From Marchantia polymorpha subsp. ruderalis (Eukaryota > Streptophyta > Marchantiopsida > Marchantiales > Marchantiaceae): DNA of 64,000 bases. Positions 1 to 10,459 of this stretch are shown here, piece after piece. The translations under genes and the position numbers were made by a program. The notes under the pieces are model-generated. The model did no database searches. It saw nothing but the letters and a program-made list of their open reading frames with translations, and had not been told where the DNA came from. The stretch lies in contig AP031351.1 in NCBI GenBank assembly GCA_037833965.1, positions 23,448,501 through 23,512,500 of the forward strand, read 5' to 3'. Position 1 is the first letter of the stretch. Every line of letters starts with the position of its first letter.

Positions 1-879
1 AGTCAAATATAATTCTTAAACAAAATTTTGATTGATAAAACAAGTTTTCACATATATTTTCTATATATTGTTACTTTTAATTTCTTTATACATCTATAAT
101 AAAAATTAATTATATATCTTGTGCAACTTACTTCAATGGTAAAAAATCTGATATGCATTTCTATTTCTTGTAAAAATAGTATAGATCAATATATTATTGA
201 AATATCTACATCTTTAAAAAAAAATCAAAAATTTAATTCAGTACCTGTCATTATGGAGGTTGAAATAAAAATAATATTACAGGTGTAATTAAATGAAATT
301 TGATTCTCAGTCCTACAAATCAAATCATATTTTGAAACAAATAAATCAAAATTGAACTCATGTTATTTAGAACTAAAGTAGAGTTTGCTCTAAATCTTTA
401 TATAATTACTTTAGCATGCACTAGTCATAGTCAGTCATATTAGCGATCCGGCTAATATGACTGACTATGACTAATATTGGTTTGTAGAGAGTAATTGTAT
501 TAGTTGACAGCGCTATGTCAGCAATCCATATGCTCGTTAGATAAAGATTCAGTGAGTTAGTTAATGTGTTAGTTCAGAGCATCCGTCAATACTCCATGTG
601 CTTCTTAGTGTTATCTGCCACATCATCCATCCAGTGGGAGTGAAATGGATGATGGTGATAAAATTTTATCTCTTTGTACTTGTTAGAAAGAACAATATAA
701 GGAAGAGGATATCCATTGGTTACTCTCATCTTTGAAGTTTAAGTTTTCATTTTTGATTGAATTTCTCTTTAAACGCTAGTGTAATAGTAAAAAAATATCT
801 TACTTTAGTGTAATAAATTTTTTAACTCGGTTTGAATAAAAGAATAAATTAATGATGTATTACAGTTGTTTGACAATCT
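1..879. other. AT-rich left edge, no gene seen
   Basis: AT-rich sequence with no convincing coding region. Apart from the perfect hairpin at 422-473 and a weaker inverted pair around 630-655, nothing recognisable is present. It may be the 5' part of the decayed copia element that becomes recognisable at about 880, but no gag or protease motif could be read here. Confidence 0.5.
422..473. repeat. Perfect inverted repeat, 23-bp stem, 6-base loop
   Basis: Positions 422-444 are the exact reverse complement of 451-473, with a 6-base loop at 445-450. No target-site duplication was seen at the edges. It may be a template-switch product or a tiny foldback element. There is no evidence of a transcript. 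Confidence 0.85.
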
Positions 880-2963
880 TTGGTTTATACTCTCACATCT
901 ACGGAGCACAAAACTAAATTAGACTCTGCATCTAAGAAATGTTATTTTCTTAGATATGCTAGTAACGTGAAAGAGTATAGACTATGGTATCTAGTTGCCT
1001 GTGTTTGTTAGTAAGGATGTTTCTTTCAATGAGTCTGACTTATTGAAAAAGGGGGAGAGTTTTGAGTCTACCTTTACTAACAACGGAAAATGTTTATTCA
1101 CAAATGTTGTTGTGAGTAACTTTGATCATTCTATCACTAATCGTTTGTCACAAGAAGGAGCACCGATGCATGTAGAGAAAGTTCTTGAGGAACATGAATA
1201 ACAAAATAGGTTATTGTTGATGAGCCAATTGCAACAGTTTAAGACGATAAATATCAATCGGAAACGTCTACTATGAGATCATAAAGTCATAGTATAGCTC
1301 CTTAGAGCTTTGATGTTTGGGCCAACTCATGCATTCTCAAAGATTGTGACCTTGATTTTGAGTATGAGTAGTGTGTGGCTATGATCTTGAAAGAATTTGA
1401 ACGTTCTTCATATAGGGAAGTTCAAGCTTTTGGTCAACAAGCTTAAGTGAAATTCTGCTATGGAGCAAGAGATGCAATCACTATTACACAACAAGACTTT
1501 GAAGTTGGTTGAGCTTACTAAGTATCAAACACTAATTGACTAAGTGGATGTACAAGCTTAAAAAAAATCAGCTAGACACAAGGCAAGAATCTTCAAAGCC
1601 AAGTTGGTGGCTAGAGATTTCACACAAGAGAAGGATGTGGATTACAACAAAATTTGTTTCGCTTGTAGCAAAGTATGTTAAAATTCGTTTGGTGTGTGCA
1701 CTAGATGCAATATTCAATCTTGCTATAAACTTGATGGATGTGATTAAAGACTTTTTTTATAGATATTTAGAGGAGTAGATCTACATGAGATAATCATTTG
1801 GCTTTGAGGTTAAAGGCCAGCAGAGGTTGAATTCTAGATTGTTGAAATCACTGTATGGACTAAAGCAAGATACGAGATAGTGTAATACGCGATTTGATGA
1901 GTTCATGAAGGCATAAGGCTTTTTAAGAAGCGTGTATATCCTTGTGTTTACATGAAAAAAGTGAATGATGGGACGTTCAATCTCATTATTTTAGCATTCT
2001 ACGTTGATGACATGCTCATCTTGGCAAAGAACCATTTTGATGTTAATGAGTGCAAGAGTCACTTAAAGTCTGCATTTTAAATGAAAAATATGGAGTAATA
2101 AAAGAGAATATTAGACATTGATTTTCATAGGTATTTTGAACAAAAAAAGCTATGGTTGAGTCAAAACAAGTATGTTTGTCGTATATTTGACAGATTCAAC
2201 ATGATCAATTTGAAAGGAGTATGGATTCCTCTTCGAACACATATTAAATTCTATGCATCTCAGTGTACTACATATGTTATGGGAAAAGAAAGAATGTCAT
2301 GGGTTTCCTATGAACAAGTTGAAAGCAGCCTCATGTATTTGATGGTGTGCACTAGATCCAATATTGCTATTGCAATGGGTTAGGTGAGCAGTTACATGTC
2401 CAATCTAGGAAAAGTTTATTGGAAATCAATCAAATGAATTTTGAGATATTTTAAGACTACTATTGATTATGATTTATTGTTTAATAGATTATTAGACAAT
2501 GTTAAATTCTTATTTGGATACCTTGATGCTGACTACAGACAATATTTAGAAAAAAGGAAATCTATAATTGTACATGTATTTACACTTGGCGATGAAAAAA
2601 TTAATTGAACATTTGATTTGCAAAAGTGCGTAGCTCAGTCAACAATGGAAGCTAAGTATATGGCAGCAATAGAAGAGTAAAAAAAAACTATTTGATTGGA
2701 TAGATTTATCATGAAGATGGAATTAACACAAGACGCGATCAATCTCCATTGTCATAGCCATAGTGTTTTACATTCAGCTGCAAATCAGATCATGGTTAGC
2801 AGAGTGAATCACATCCACATCAGGTGTAATTTTATTAGATAAGCAATGTTTGAAAAAATATTTGAGTTCAACGTAAAATTTAATCCAACTGATGCGTTGA
2901 ACAAAGTTATTTCTTTATAGAATTTCGAACAACACTGTGCTATTATGCATTAAGAGCACAAGT
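880..2963 (+). mobile_element. Decayed Ty1/copia retrotransposon (integrase C-term, RT, RNase H)
   Basis: Read in shifting frames, this stretch gives the order typical of a copia pol gene. The end of integrase lies at about 890-1100, with motifs KTKLDSASKKC and VSKDVSFNES. The reverse transcriptase start is near 1545 (KWMYKLKKNQ), the SLYGLKQ motif near 1850, and the catalytic box AFYVDDMLIL near 1990-2020. The late RT segment SLMYLMVCTRSNIAI is near 2330, and RNase H motifs (QSTMEAKYMAA, then VNHIHIRCNFIR) run over 2635-2840. Many in-frame stops and frameshifts make it non-functional. A purine-rich stretch at about 2948-2960, just after the end of RNase H, looks like the polypurine tract, so the 3' LTR should begin near 2964. 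No intact gag or 5' LTR was recognised. It is clearly older than the copia copy at 13.3-28.1 kb. Confidence 0.85.
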
Positions 2964-3640
2964 AGAGATTTTTGCAATGATGTTCAGTGATACCTTTATA
3001 TATTTACTCTATCTTGTGATGACTACAGATAGTTAACTCTCGTTTAAGAAGGACTTTAGTGTTAAATTTCATTCTAGAACTTCTCAAAGAGTAATTATAT
3101 AATTTACAAGGTTTACTTTTCCTTTATGCAAGTACATTTTTCAGTTTACGGTGATATTGATTTTAGTGTATATACACCCAACACACATCCACTCCATGGT
3201 ATTTCTTAGGTGTATAGCGTGACATTTCTTGGGTATATATCACTAATACCACTGAGTGGGTGTGTGTTGGGTGTATATACACTAAAATCAATACACTCTT
3301 AGTTTACTCTCTATGTTATTACTCTATCATGTTATGGCCATTGTTTAGTTTTAGATAACTCTCGTTTAAAGAGTAACCTTGTGTTAGATTTTCATTGAGA
3401 ACTTCATGCGGAATAATAATATAAGTTACAAAAATTATTATTTATTTAACACGAGTTAAGTGAAAGATTGTTAAGGTTAATTCTGGTTAAGAAGTAACCT
3501 CATGTTCAACTATTTATAGCTAATATTCATTGCTAATATTGGATATATATATACTTTGATGCTTCTGCGCTATACGCATTGTTGTGTTTTCACCTAAATA
3601 GCAATGTCTCTCGCGTGTATACCTCCTTAGACATAGCCCT
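2964..3640 (+). repeat. Probable 3' LTR of the decayed copia element, with internal repeats
   Basis: This follows the polypurine-like stretch of the decayed element. A block of about 100 bp at 3003-3112 recurs, diverged, at 3304-3432. Both contain TAACTCTCGTTTAA, and a third, shorter relative lies at 3470-3525. The MITE at 3155-3293 sits between the first two blocks. The third block resembles 30910-30970, supporting an LTR family. LTR ends could not be fixed. Confidence 0.45.
3155..3293. mobile_element. MITE copy 1, TA-flanked, 32-bp perfect terminal inverted repeats
   Basis: Positions 3156-3187 are the exact reverse complement of 3261-3292, and a TA dinucleotide sits at each outer edge. The arms begin TTGATTTTAGTGTATATACA. 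With about 139 bp, no coding capacity and TA edges, this fits a Tc1/mariner-type (Stowaway-like) MITE. A relative lies at 53175-53280. Both copies also share a few bases outside the TA (GTGA on the left, CACTCTT on the right), so the true ends may be slightly further out. Confidence 0.75.
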
Positions 3641-4924
3641 TGACAATGAACCACTTTACCACTATTGATTCTTTGTTTATCTACTATTTGCATATTTGTC
3701 TGTCACTGCATATATTGGACTAACAAGAAGATAGTAATTAGAATTTTCTAGTACGTGATTAATTTGAGGGATTAAGATTACCTATAATTTGAATAATCAC
3801 ATACAATTTTTAAGGATCTCCTAATTAGGTGTGACGTATTTCTTATTGGATTGTTGAAATATATGGCAACCTTCAAAATCTGATGAGAAATTGATTGATT
3901 TGTAATGTCAACTATCATTAACAATTTCATTATGTTTTTGATCGACAATCCGCGCAGAAATGACCTGAGCCGAAAAATTTTCCTTAGTCTGGAAAAACAT
4001 CAAGCCTAAGGTTTAGGTCTGTACCAGCATTTGTAAGTCCATACTTAAGCTTCTAGATAATTGATTTCGGTAAGTGATTTGGGATATAGATGTGAGAAGA
4101 TAGATATATAGATATAGAAGTGGCCTGTGGAGGTGAGTAGAAAGGTGAGAGTAGATTTTTAGTAGTTACCATATATCCAGGCTTGATATGTCTTTTACAA
4201 TGTTGATATTTGGCTCTCGATAACATTCAAAAGAAAACGGAAATATAATTATTTACAAGATAGTCATCCAGCAGAAGTCACCATAATCTAGTATCAGGAA
4301 GTATAGCTAAAACCGTGGGGACATACCATCAATGCTGCAAGATGAAACCAAAAGGTTAGTACCTCACGAATGCAAGACAATGGTAATTGTGTCTGATAAC
4401 ATAACATATTTCAAGTTATAGACAAACTGTCTAAAGTGGAACACTTCAAAGAACGGGGAAGTAGACTATATCGACTCTATATTACTAGAAATAATGATGA
4501 TTTTCAAGCATTATCAAGTCATATTTTTAGAAGCCAATAGGCGAACATATGCTACATTTACATCCAAAGTCATAGAGGGGAGTGTCTTTACTTGGACACC
4601 GAACGCAAGCATGCTTGAACGCAAGCACTTTTCAAGCATGCTTGAAAAGTGTTGATTTTGGGGAGAATTTACAGATGGCCGAGTGAGATGTGTATTTCTT
4701 CTTTTGCTTCTGTAAGCATTGCTTCCATTCGTACAATAAAATTTTTTGCTCTTGCTTTTTTTTAACCTGCGGATATCTATTTTTATTCATACCAATACTA
4801 GTTCTACTTATAGAAAAATAGGTGCTTATTCCATCAAGGTAGTCTAGCATAAAAAAACAACTTTCGCACGTGATTATTAATTTTTTAATAAATCTTTCTA
4901 TTCTGATTATGTAAGAATATAGTT
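3641..4924. other. AT-rich intergenic, no gene seen
   Basis: No coding region, RNA gene or known element was recognised, apart from the palindrome at 4626-4651. Reading frames here are short and show no family motif. Confidence 0.5.
4626..4651. repeat. Perfect 26-bp palindrome
   Basis: The whole stretch equals its own reverse complement, centred on AAGCATGCTT. A partial echo of its core (CAAGCATGCTTGAA) lies just upstream at about 4607-4619, so the centre is duplicated. No function is evident. Confidence 0.85.
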
Positions 4925-5107
4925 AAGAAACCGGCTGAAGTGCGAACGGGAAAGGGCAGGGGAAATACTAAAGGTTGGATTGCTCGTGTGTTGAAGGGAC
5001 AAATCTTATTTGAAATAGATTGTGTTTGTTTGTCAAATGATCAACAAGCTGCTACATTAGCCGCGCATAAACTGGGTTTGTCTATAAAGTTTTTTAAGTG
5101 GTCATAA
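4925..5107 (+). pseudogene. rpl16: Nuclear copy of mitochondrial rpl16, 3' end
   Basis: An open frame of 60 codons plus a TAA stop reads as the C-terminus of plant mitochondrial ribosomal protein L16. It includes KGWIARVLKGQILFEID, the segment QQAATLAAHKLGLS and the terminal KFFKWS. The plant mitochondrial protein ends with this pattern and the plastid L16 does not, which identifies the source. Only the last third of the gene is present, with no start, so this is a mitochondrial insertion (NUMT) and not an expressed nuclear gene. The open frame suggests a fairly recent transfer, or a small sample. The nad4 piece lies 80 bases downstream. Confidence 0.8.
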
Positions 5108-5190
5108 AAAAGAGAAATAAATATGGCAAAAAGTAAAAATTAGCTGCGCCAAATCTTGCTATGGATTGTTTTTTTTTCTTCTTTCTCCGT

Positions 5191-5310
5191 AAAGTGCCTA
5201 TGGTACCAGTTCATATCTGGTTACCTGAAGCTCATGTGGAGGCACCTACTGCTGGATCTGTAATTTTGGCAGGAAATCTTTTAAAATTGGGATCCTATGG
5301 TTTTTTAAGA
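5191..5310 (+). pseudogene. nad4: Nuclear copy of mitochondrial nad4, internal fragment
   Basis: Forty codons read as the highly conserved proton-channel region of NADH dehydrogenase subunit 4: [20 protein letters not shown] followed by [20 protein letters not shown]. The [14 protein letters not shown] wording is that of mitochondrial nad4, not plastid ndhD. An open frame starts at an ATG at 5161 but only a T-rich run precedes the match. The match ends abruptly after 5310. The fragment is about a tenth of nad4 and cannot function. The proximity of rpl16 suggests one rearranged organellar insertion. Confidence 0.8.
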
Positions 5311-6520
5311 TGTAATAATATTATAAACCTGATACTGTTTTGGAATGCTCAAATATAAATATTAGAAAAAAATCTCTACGAAGTAAAAATCTAAATTGAC
5401 CAAAGAGAATAGGAGAAAATCAATTGATGGGAAATCTCAAAACATTTGATGTACCGGACAGGTTTTGTTTTACCATATGGGACACCATGGGACTTCCAAC
5501 CCCACCTTTAGTGATATTCCAGTACTATTTGGTGTTATTTCGAGTAGAAAGATGAAGTCAGGGTTTATATTTATGGTGCCAGTGGATTTTTGGACATGGC
5601 CGCGAAGTAATCTTCAAAATACTCTGGCGAACGCTTGTCACTCTATAGAGCAAATCAATAGATTATAAGAACATGGTTGACGGTGGCCTTCGAATGAGGT
5701 TTATAGGGTAAATTGAAACCTGTTGGTCCCTTCCGTTGAGTTTCCAAGGGTCCCATCAAATAATATATTCCAGAGAGGCTTGATATATTTAGTCAGTTGA
5801 ACAACTTCATCCACAATATTTTATACTCTGGTGAGAAGTCGATGTATCATGGAAAACTTACCCGTTAATCTTCTAGAAGGCTTTCTACGCGCCAAATGCA
5901 ACATGTCACTGACGGGGCATTTTGGTCTTTACCCATACTTTAATCTCTTCCCTTGCTATCCCCAAACTTTATTCTATACAAGAACAAGTTTCAAGTAGGG
6001 AACAGACAAACCCAATACACCGACCATTCACAACCGTCTGTGGAAGACATTGTTAGGATTACTAGTCTTGGAAGGGCCAACTTCAAAGATTGTGAATGTT
6101 TCCAGCACGCAAGTCAAAGAATAGGTTTAAAATCTGGTTGTTAATGTCTTTCAATTCTCAATATAATAATATTTACTGTATGTGCACATGGCAGAGTCTC
6201 TGCAGTTACGATAAGATTTATAAGAAATTACATTTATAGATGGAGCTAGTCGCATTCATAGAGTATTTTAACTCTGCAATGATTTAATTACCTTTAATCA
6301 CCATGTGATTTCTAGAACTATATCTGTTATAGCTGGAATATCATAGAATATTTTAATGTAGAGAGACTAGAGAGTATGATGCTTATTGTGTCCGGACAGC
6401 ATTGTCGTGTATCAACGCCATTTGTGTTTGACCGTAACGCGAACCAACGAGGAAAGAAGATAGGACAACGAAGGGAACCCGCGGCTGACACCATGTTTAA
6501 TTTGTGCATGGCATGCCATC
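5311..6520. other. Intergenic, no gene seen
   Basis: A moderately long open stretch near 5420-5670 has no recognised motif. It could be further organellar or transposon debris following the nad4 piece, but nothing supports a call. The rest is AT-rich with short frames. Confidence 0.4.
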
Positions 6521-7118
6521 GACGCACGTGTTTACGAAGAATTGTCATTGAGTTCCAATTAGTGGAGCAGGTTTCTGATCGAGCGTCTGCAGGGCCGTGC
6601 ATGAAGGTTGGCAGGCTGACAACTTCCGCCATTTCAGTGCAGCCGCGTATGACCCTGTTCAGTCTCGACAGGAGCGGAGGTTGACCTCATGGCGAGTCGG
6701 CCATACATGCATGCTCTAGTTTCTACGGCCTCCGTATGTTACCCTCGATGTGCGGGTCCGCAGGGAGCTACACTTTCCATTCAATTATTCGAAGGATCAT
6801 TAAACTCAGTCTCCTCGGGTGGACACGATGTGGGCGCTACCGATTGCGCTACGAGAACAGAGAGGTGCATTCGTCACGAAAAAGGCGGTCCAAAAAGTTA
6901 TGACCATCGAGACAGGAATTTGCTTCTGAGTACACAAAAACTGTGACAATCATTTCTCGATAAATCCACAGACGAATACGACCTCAAGTACAACCCCGAT
7001 ACTCGCTCGTGTTATTGTGCATTCACCGTGTGGTTCTGGACATCGAAGGGTCAAACTGAAATTCGATATCTGTGAAGCCAGAAATGCAGTCTGACACAAT
7101 TAAAGTTGTACTCAAATT
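6521..7118 (+). repeat. R-family dispersed repeat, copy R1 (3' part)
   Basis: This aligns throughout with 28104-28712. Shared words include TTGGCAGGCTGACAACTT, TCGAAGGATCATTAAA, TTCTGAGTACACAAAA and CCAGAAATGCAGTCTGACAC. It lacks the 5' half seen in copies R2-R4 and is the most diverged copy. The family is non-coding as far as can be read, and its class is unknown. Confidence 0.75.
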
Positions 7119-7600
7119 GTCCAACCGTAGTTTTCTGAAAGCCACGCTACTGTCTTCCATGAAAGAGTGTGCGGGAAATGCATTTTTCAGGGCTACCCGA
7201 CTACGCATTGTGCAGAATGGAGATTGAGAGTGGGTGACCAACTGAGAACCATGTCCTCTCCACGTCGATAGCAACGAATACCCTGATCTCTTCCAGGTGT
7301 TCGTCAATTGTTATGCAATCAAGAGCTTTAGTAATGACTCTTGCCCCCAAACGAAAGGTCTCTGGTCATTGACCATGAGACGCCGGAACCGACAGTTCGT
7401 CCAGCCAAGTTGAGAGGAAGGGATTAATAGGCTTGATGTACGTGCACTAACTAAAGCGGTTTTCACCAGGCTAAGAATATACGATGAATATACTAACATG
7501 TATATTATACATGCTCAGATCAGAAAAATATGCGCGAATAAAGATCCTGTCAGAATTTGTCTTCAAAGACTGGAGTTCGCAACAGATGATCTCGAGACAG
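7119..7600. other. Upstream region of the first lectin gene
   Basis: No coding frame was recognised. It separates the R1 repeat from the TATA box of the first lectin gene and presumably carries its upstream control sequence, but no specific element could be read. Confidence 0.4.
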
Positions 7601-7610
7601 TATATAAGGG
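7601..7610 (+). promoter_or_regulatory. TATA box of first lectin gene
   Basis: TATATAAGGG lies about 150 bases before the lectin start codon. The second lectin gene has TATAAAAGGG at a similar distance (9901-9910), which supports both as core promoter elements. Confidence 0.6.
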
Positions 7611-7753
7611 CCTTTCGGACAGGCTTCTACAAAGCTTCAGTCCCTCAGTCATCTATAGTCACTGCGGAGATTCTGGCCTTCTGCAATTAGTCCAACAACT
7701 GCTTGTTCTCAAGCAGCTGCTCCTGCTCGACGCCGTGATCCGAAGCAGTCAAA

Positions 7754-8176
7754 ATGTCGTACACCATCCGCGTGAGAGTGATCGAGAGCAAGCCCACTGC
7801 CTGGTACAGCGTTGTGGAGAAGTGCAACTGGCTCTATGGCGGCTACTGGACTGAGGTGGACGGCGAGCACTTCCTCCACATGGACGCCAGCGGGACGTCC
7901 GGCATGCTGCGCTTCAGAAACCCTGCCGGCGAGTTCTTTCTCGTCGCTCTGGGGGTCCACAACTACAAGAGATGGTGCGACATCGTTGTGGACCAGAAGA
8001 ATACCAACACCGGCGTCGAGATTCTGCCCACTTACTACAACAACGGGTCTCGCCAGGAGATGCTGTGGAAGCAGCTGGCGACCTATGAGAAGAAAACGAG
8101 CAAGGGCGAGACCATCAAGGTTAACTACTACAAGGAGGACGGAAACAGTCTATACGCCACAATCACCATCACTTAA
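7754..8176 (+). CDS. Agaricus-type (fungal fruit body) lectin, copy 1
   Basis: A single-exon frame of 140 residues, the usual length of the fungal fruit body lectin family (Agaricus bisporus agglutinin type). Those proteins bind the Gal-beta-1,3-GalNAc disaccharide and fold as a two-sheet sandwich. The family signature is clear: SGTSGMLRF around residues 45-53 and GVHNYKRWCDIVV around residues 67-79. No signal peptide or membrane segment is seen, so a cytosolic location is expected. The start codon is the first ATG after the TATA box, and its context (GCAGTCAAAATGTCG) is shared with copy 2. A polyadenylation-type AATAAA lies at 8457-8462. The protein differs from copy 2 (10037) at only two residues: His versus Asp in the GE(H/D)FLHM segment, and Ser versus Asn near the C-terminus. 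Lectins of this family are known from Marchantia and otherwise mainly from fungi. Confidence 0.93.
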   Translation: MSYTIRVRVIESKPTAWYSVVEKCNWLYGGYWTEVDGEHFLHMDASGTSGMLRFRNPAGEFFLVALGVHNYKRWCDIVVDQKNTNTGVEILPTYYNNGSRQEMLWKQLATYEKKTSKGETIKVNYYKEDGNSLYATITIT

Positions 8177-9115
8177 GCTTGGGGCTGAAGCCAACAACGT
8201 CTGATGCTGCTGTTGGTGTTTAGTCTGCCATGACTCTCGCACTAGCGCAGGAGTGTCGATCTACACCTTAGGCAGATAAGACTGCGTTGAGAATTACCTG
8301 CTTAGTGTTGTCTTGGATTCCATCAGACGTATAGTTTCACTTGAGCTGACTTTCAGTTCAACTTCCTCACACACTTGGTAGCAACTGGCTGCTAACCAAG
8401 CTGTCAGGACAGAACGATGTCTGTGGTGTGAAGGTTTTTGCTGAGAAAATGCAAGCAATAAAGCGCGTTTCTTTGTTGGTACACATATCCGACTCAAAGA
8501 ACATATTGAGAACTTACACAAGTGACATATCTAAACATGTAGTGTAACATGTGCTCGTTACAACTTCAGTGGCAGTTGCTTAATACTGGATTTCTTTCAT
8601 GAATCTCACAGCAATGTTGCAACACTATTCATACGGATCTGAAAATCCAAAGCAGTTTGAATCTAAAGCAACGTTAATAAAATTATTAAATTAGTCCATG
8701 TCCAAACCCAATATTAAAGCATGTGGACGTGAGAAGTGACGTCGATTCTCTGACTAAAAACTTAGCACATTTGTCCGATCGACAAGTGGTGATTGACAAC
8801 TTCTTCATTCATTTGTAGATTTTCCGAGTCATTGTTGAGATCTGTATTTAACGATTGAGCTTGACCTGGTTTGTACGGATCTGGCGCATGACAATACAAT
8901 CGTTGATCTGTAACATCGACGAAGCGATAATTTAACTTTTGAGTCCTTCACTGGGATAAAAGAACGAGATGATGAGATCCAAAAGAGTCATTCAGAAGAA
9001 AAATCAAACTGTTCTGTGCTCACTTTTTCTTAGAATTCAGTTTTTTCAATGAACGGATTGAGAGGAATGCCTCATGGGACTCAAATATGAAGCCTAATGA
9101 GTATAAGCCTAACTC
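8177..9115. other. 3' flank of lectin copy 1, no other gene
   Basis: Contains the probable 3' UTR with AATAAA at 8457-8462. Beyond that, no coding region or repeat was recognised up to the R2 repeat. Confidence 0.45.
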
Positions 9116-9700
9116 TATCACCTGCGCGAAGAAGTAACTTTAAGCTCTTAGCATGCCCGTAACCATCCACATGATCCAGGCCCAGCCCTCTGTTTGTGCT
9201 GTCCGGAAGAAAAGGACACATTACGATAAGAATTTGAAAATCCCATAGGTACACCAATAACTAACATGGTGCTGGACCATATTATGCTGATGTCTGGCAA
9301 GGATGAAACGACAAGGCTTGTGAAGGGCTAGCGCCTTTAGCATCCCAATGGAAAACATGTTTGATTATATCAAGTTTATCAAGTCGTACGCAAAGCTGGC
9401 GTCTAAACTGGAAGACTTTAAACAACAGGTGAAACGTACGCAGTTGTTTAAGGCAGAGTTTCATCGACTTCCAGAAAGTGGATCAGCATTTCGATCGATC
9501 ATCACCACGGCCGTGGATGCAGGATTGCAGGCTGACAGCTTTCGCCGGTTCAGTGCAGGTGCTTGCTGGGCGCCTACCTCCCACTTCAGTCTCGACAGGG
9601 ATGGGGGACGAGCCGCCCATGCATGTATGCTTTCGTGTGTACGGGTCTCCAGATGAACATAGACATTACCCACGACGGCGGCTCGGCAACAATGTAATTG
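9116..9700 (+). repeat. R-family dispersed repeat, copy R2
   Basis: The left edge matches R3 from the shared TATCACCTGCGCG. It then shares CATCCACATGATCCAGGCCC, TGTTTGTGCTGTCCGGAAGA, CTAACATGGTGCT, AAGTCGTACGCAAAGCTGG and GGCAGGCTGACA with R3 and R4. Similarity to R4 stops near 9700, after ACCCACGACGGCGG. It sits between the two lectin genes and ends about 200 bases before the TATA box of copy 2. Confidence 0.8.
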
Positions 9701-9900
9701 CATTAGTTTCAATATAATTATGTATATATTATTATTTTTGTATTTTTCAAACTTCAGATAAACATTATTAACTCTAGATAGAGCGATTTGATACAGCATA
9801 TTAGTCTACAAGTTACTTGGAACATGAGGAAAGCATGTGTGAATACGGTATCTGCTACAAAAGTTATCTACCGAGGCTGGAATGGATGCCTGTGAAACAC

Positions 9901-9910
9901 TATAAAAGGG
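9901..9910 (+). promoter_or_regulatory. TATA box of second lectin gene
   Basis: TATAAAAGGG lies about 135 bases before the start codon, matching the spacing in lectin copy 1. Confidence 0.6.
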
Positions 9911-10036
9911 GCTCCAGCAAAGCCTTATAACACAACCTCATTCCCTCAAACATCTGTGCTGATTCAATCAGGCCATTCTATTCCTCGTATTTTTGCTGCT
10001 CCTCCTCCCTCGACGGCGTGATCCGAAGCAGTCAAC

Positions 10037-10459
10037 ATGTCGTACACCATCCGCGTGAGAGTGATCGAGAGCAAGCCCACTGCCTGGTACAGCGTTGTGG
10101 AGAAGTGCAACTGGCTCTATGGCGGCTACTGGACTGAGGTGGACGGCGAGGACTTCCTCCACATGGACGCCAGCGGGACGTCTGGCATGCTGCGCTTCAG
10201 AAACCCTGCGGGCGAGTTCTTTCTCGTCGCTCTGGGAGTCCACAACTACAAGAGATGGTGCGACATCGTTGTGGACCAGAAGAATACCAACACCGGCGTC
10301 GAGATTCTGCCCACTTACTACAACAACGGGTCTCGCCAGGAGATGCTGTGGAAGCAACTGGCGACCTATGAGAAGAAAACGAGCAAGGGCGAGACCATCA
10401 AGGTTAACTACTACAAGGAGGACGGAAACAATCTGTATGCCACAATCACCATCACTTAA
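10037..10459 (+). CDS. Agaricus-type (fungal fruit body) lectin, copy 2
   Basis: A 140-residue single-exon frame with the same family signatures as copy 1 (SGTSGMLRF, GVHNYKRWCDIVV). The coding sequences of the two genes differ at eight bases by eye, six of them silent, about 98% identity over 423 bp. The last part of the 5' leader also aligns (GTGATCCGAAGCAGTCAA), while sequence further upstream and after the stop aligns only in patches. The pair is therefore a tandem duplication whose coding part stayed alike by selection or gene conversion. The long frame on the opposite strand (9968-10525) is a by-product of the GC-rich codon use and has no family match. Carbohydrate specificity is assumed from the family and was not tested. 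Confidence 0.93.
   Translation: MSYTIRVRVIESKPTAWYSVVEKCNWLYGGYWTEVDGEDFLHMDASGTSGMLRFRNPAGEFFLVALGVHNYKRWCDIVVDQKNTNTGVEILPTYYNNGSRQEMLWKQLATYEKKTSKGETIKVNYYKEDGNNLYATITIT

Noticed and set aside
4925-5310. Plastid origin of the organellar fragments
   Set aside because: The L16 terminus and the HVEAPTAG wording fit mitochondrial rpl16 and nad4, not plastid rpl16 and ndhD.
7812-8204. Second long open frame on the plus strand inside lectin copy 1
   Set aside because: Overlaps the lectin in another frame. Its Ser/Arg/Thr-rich composition is typical of a shadow frame, and the family signature is in the other frame.
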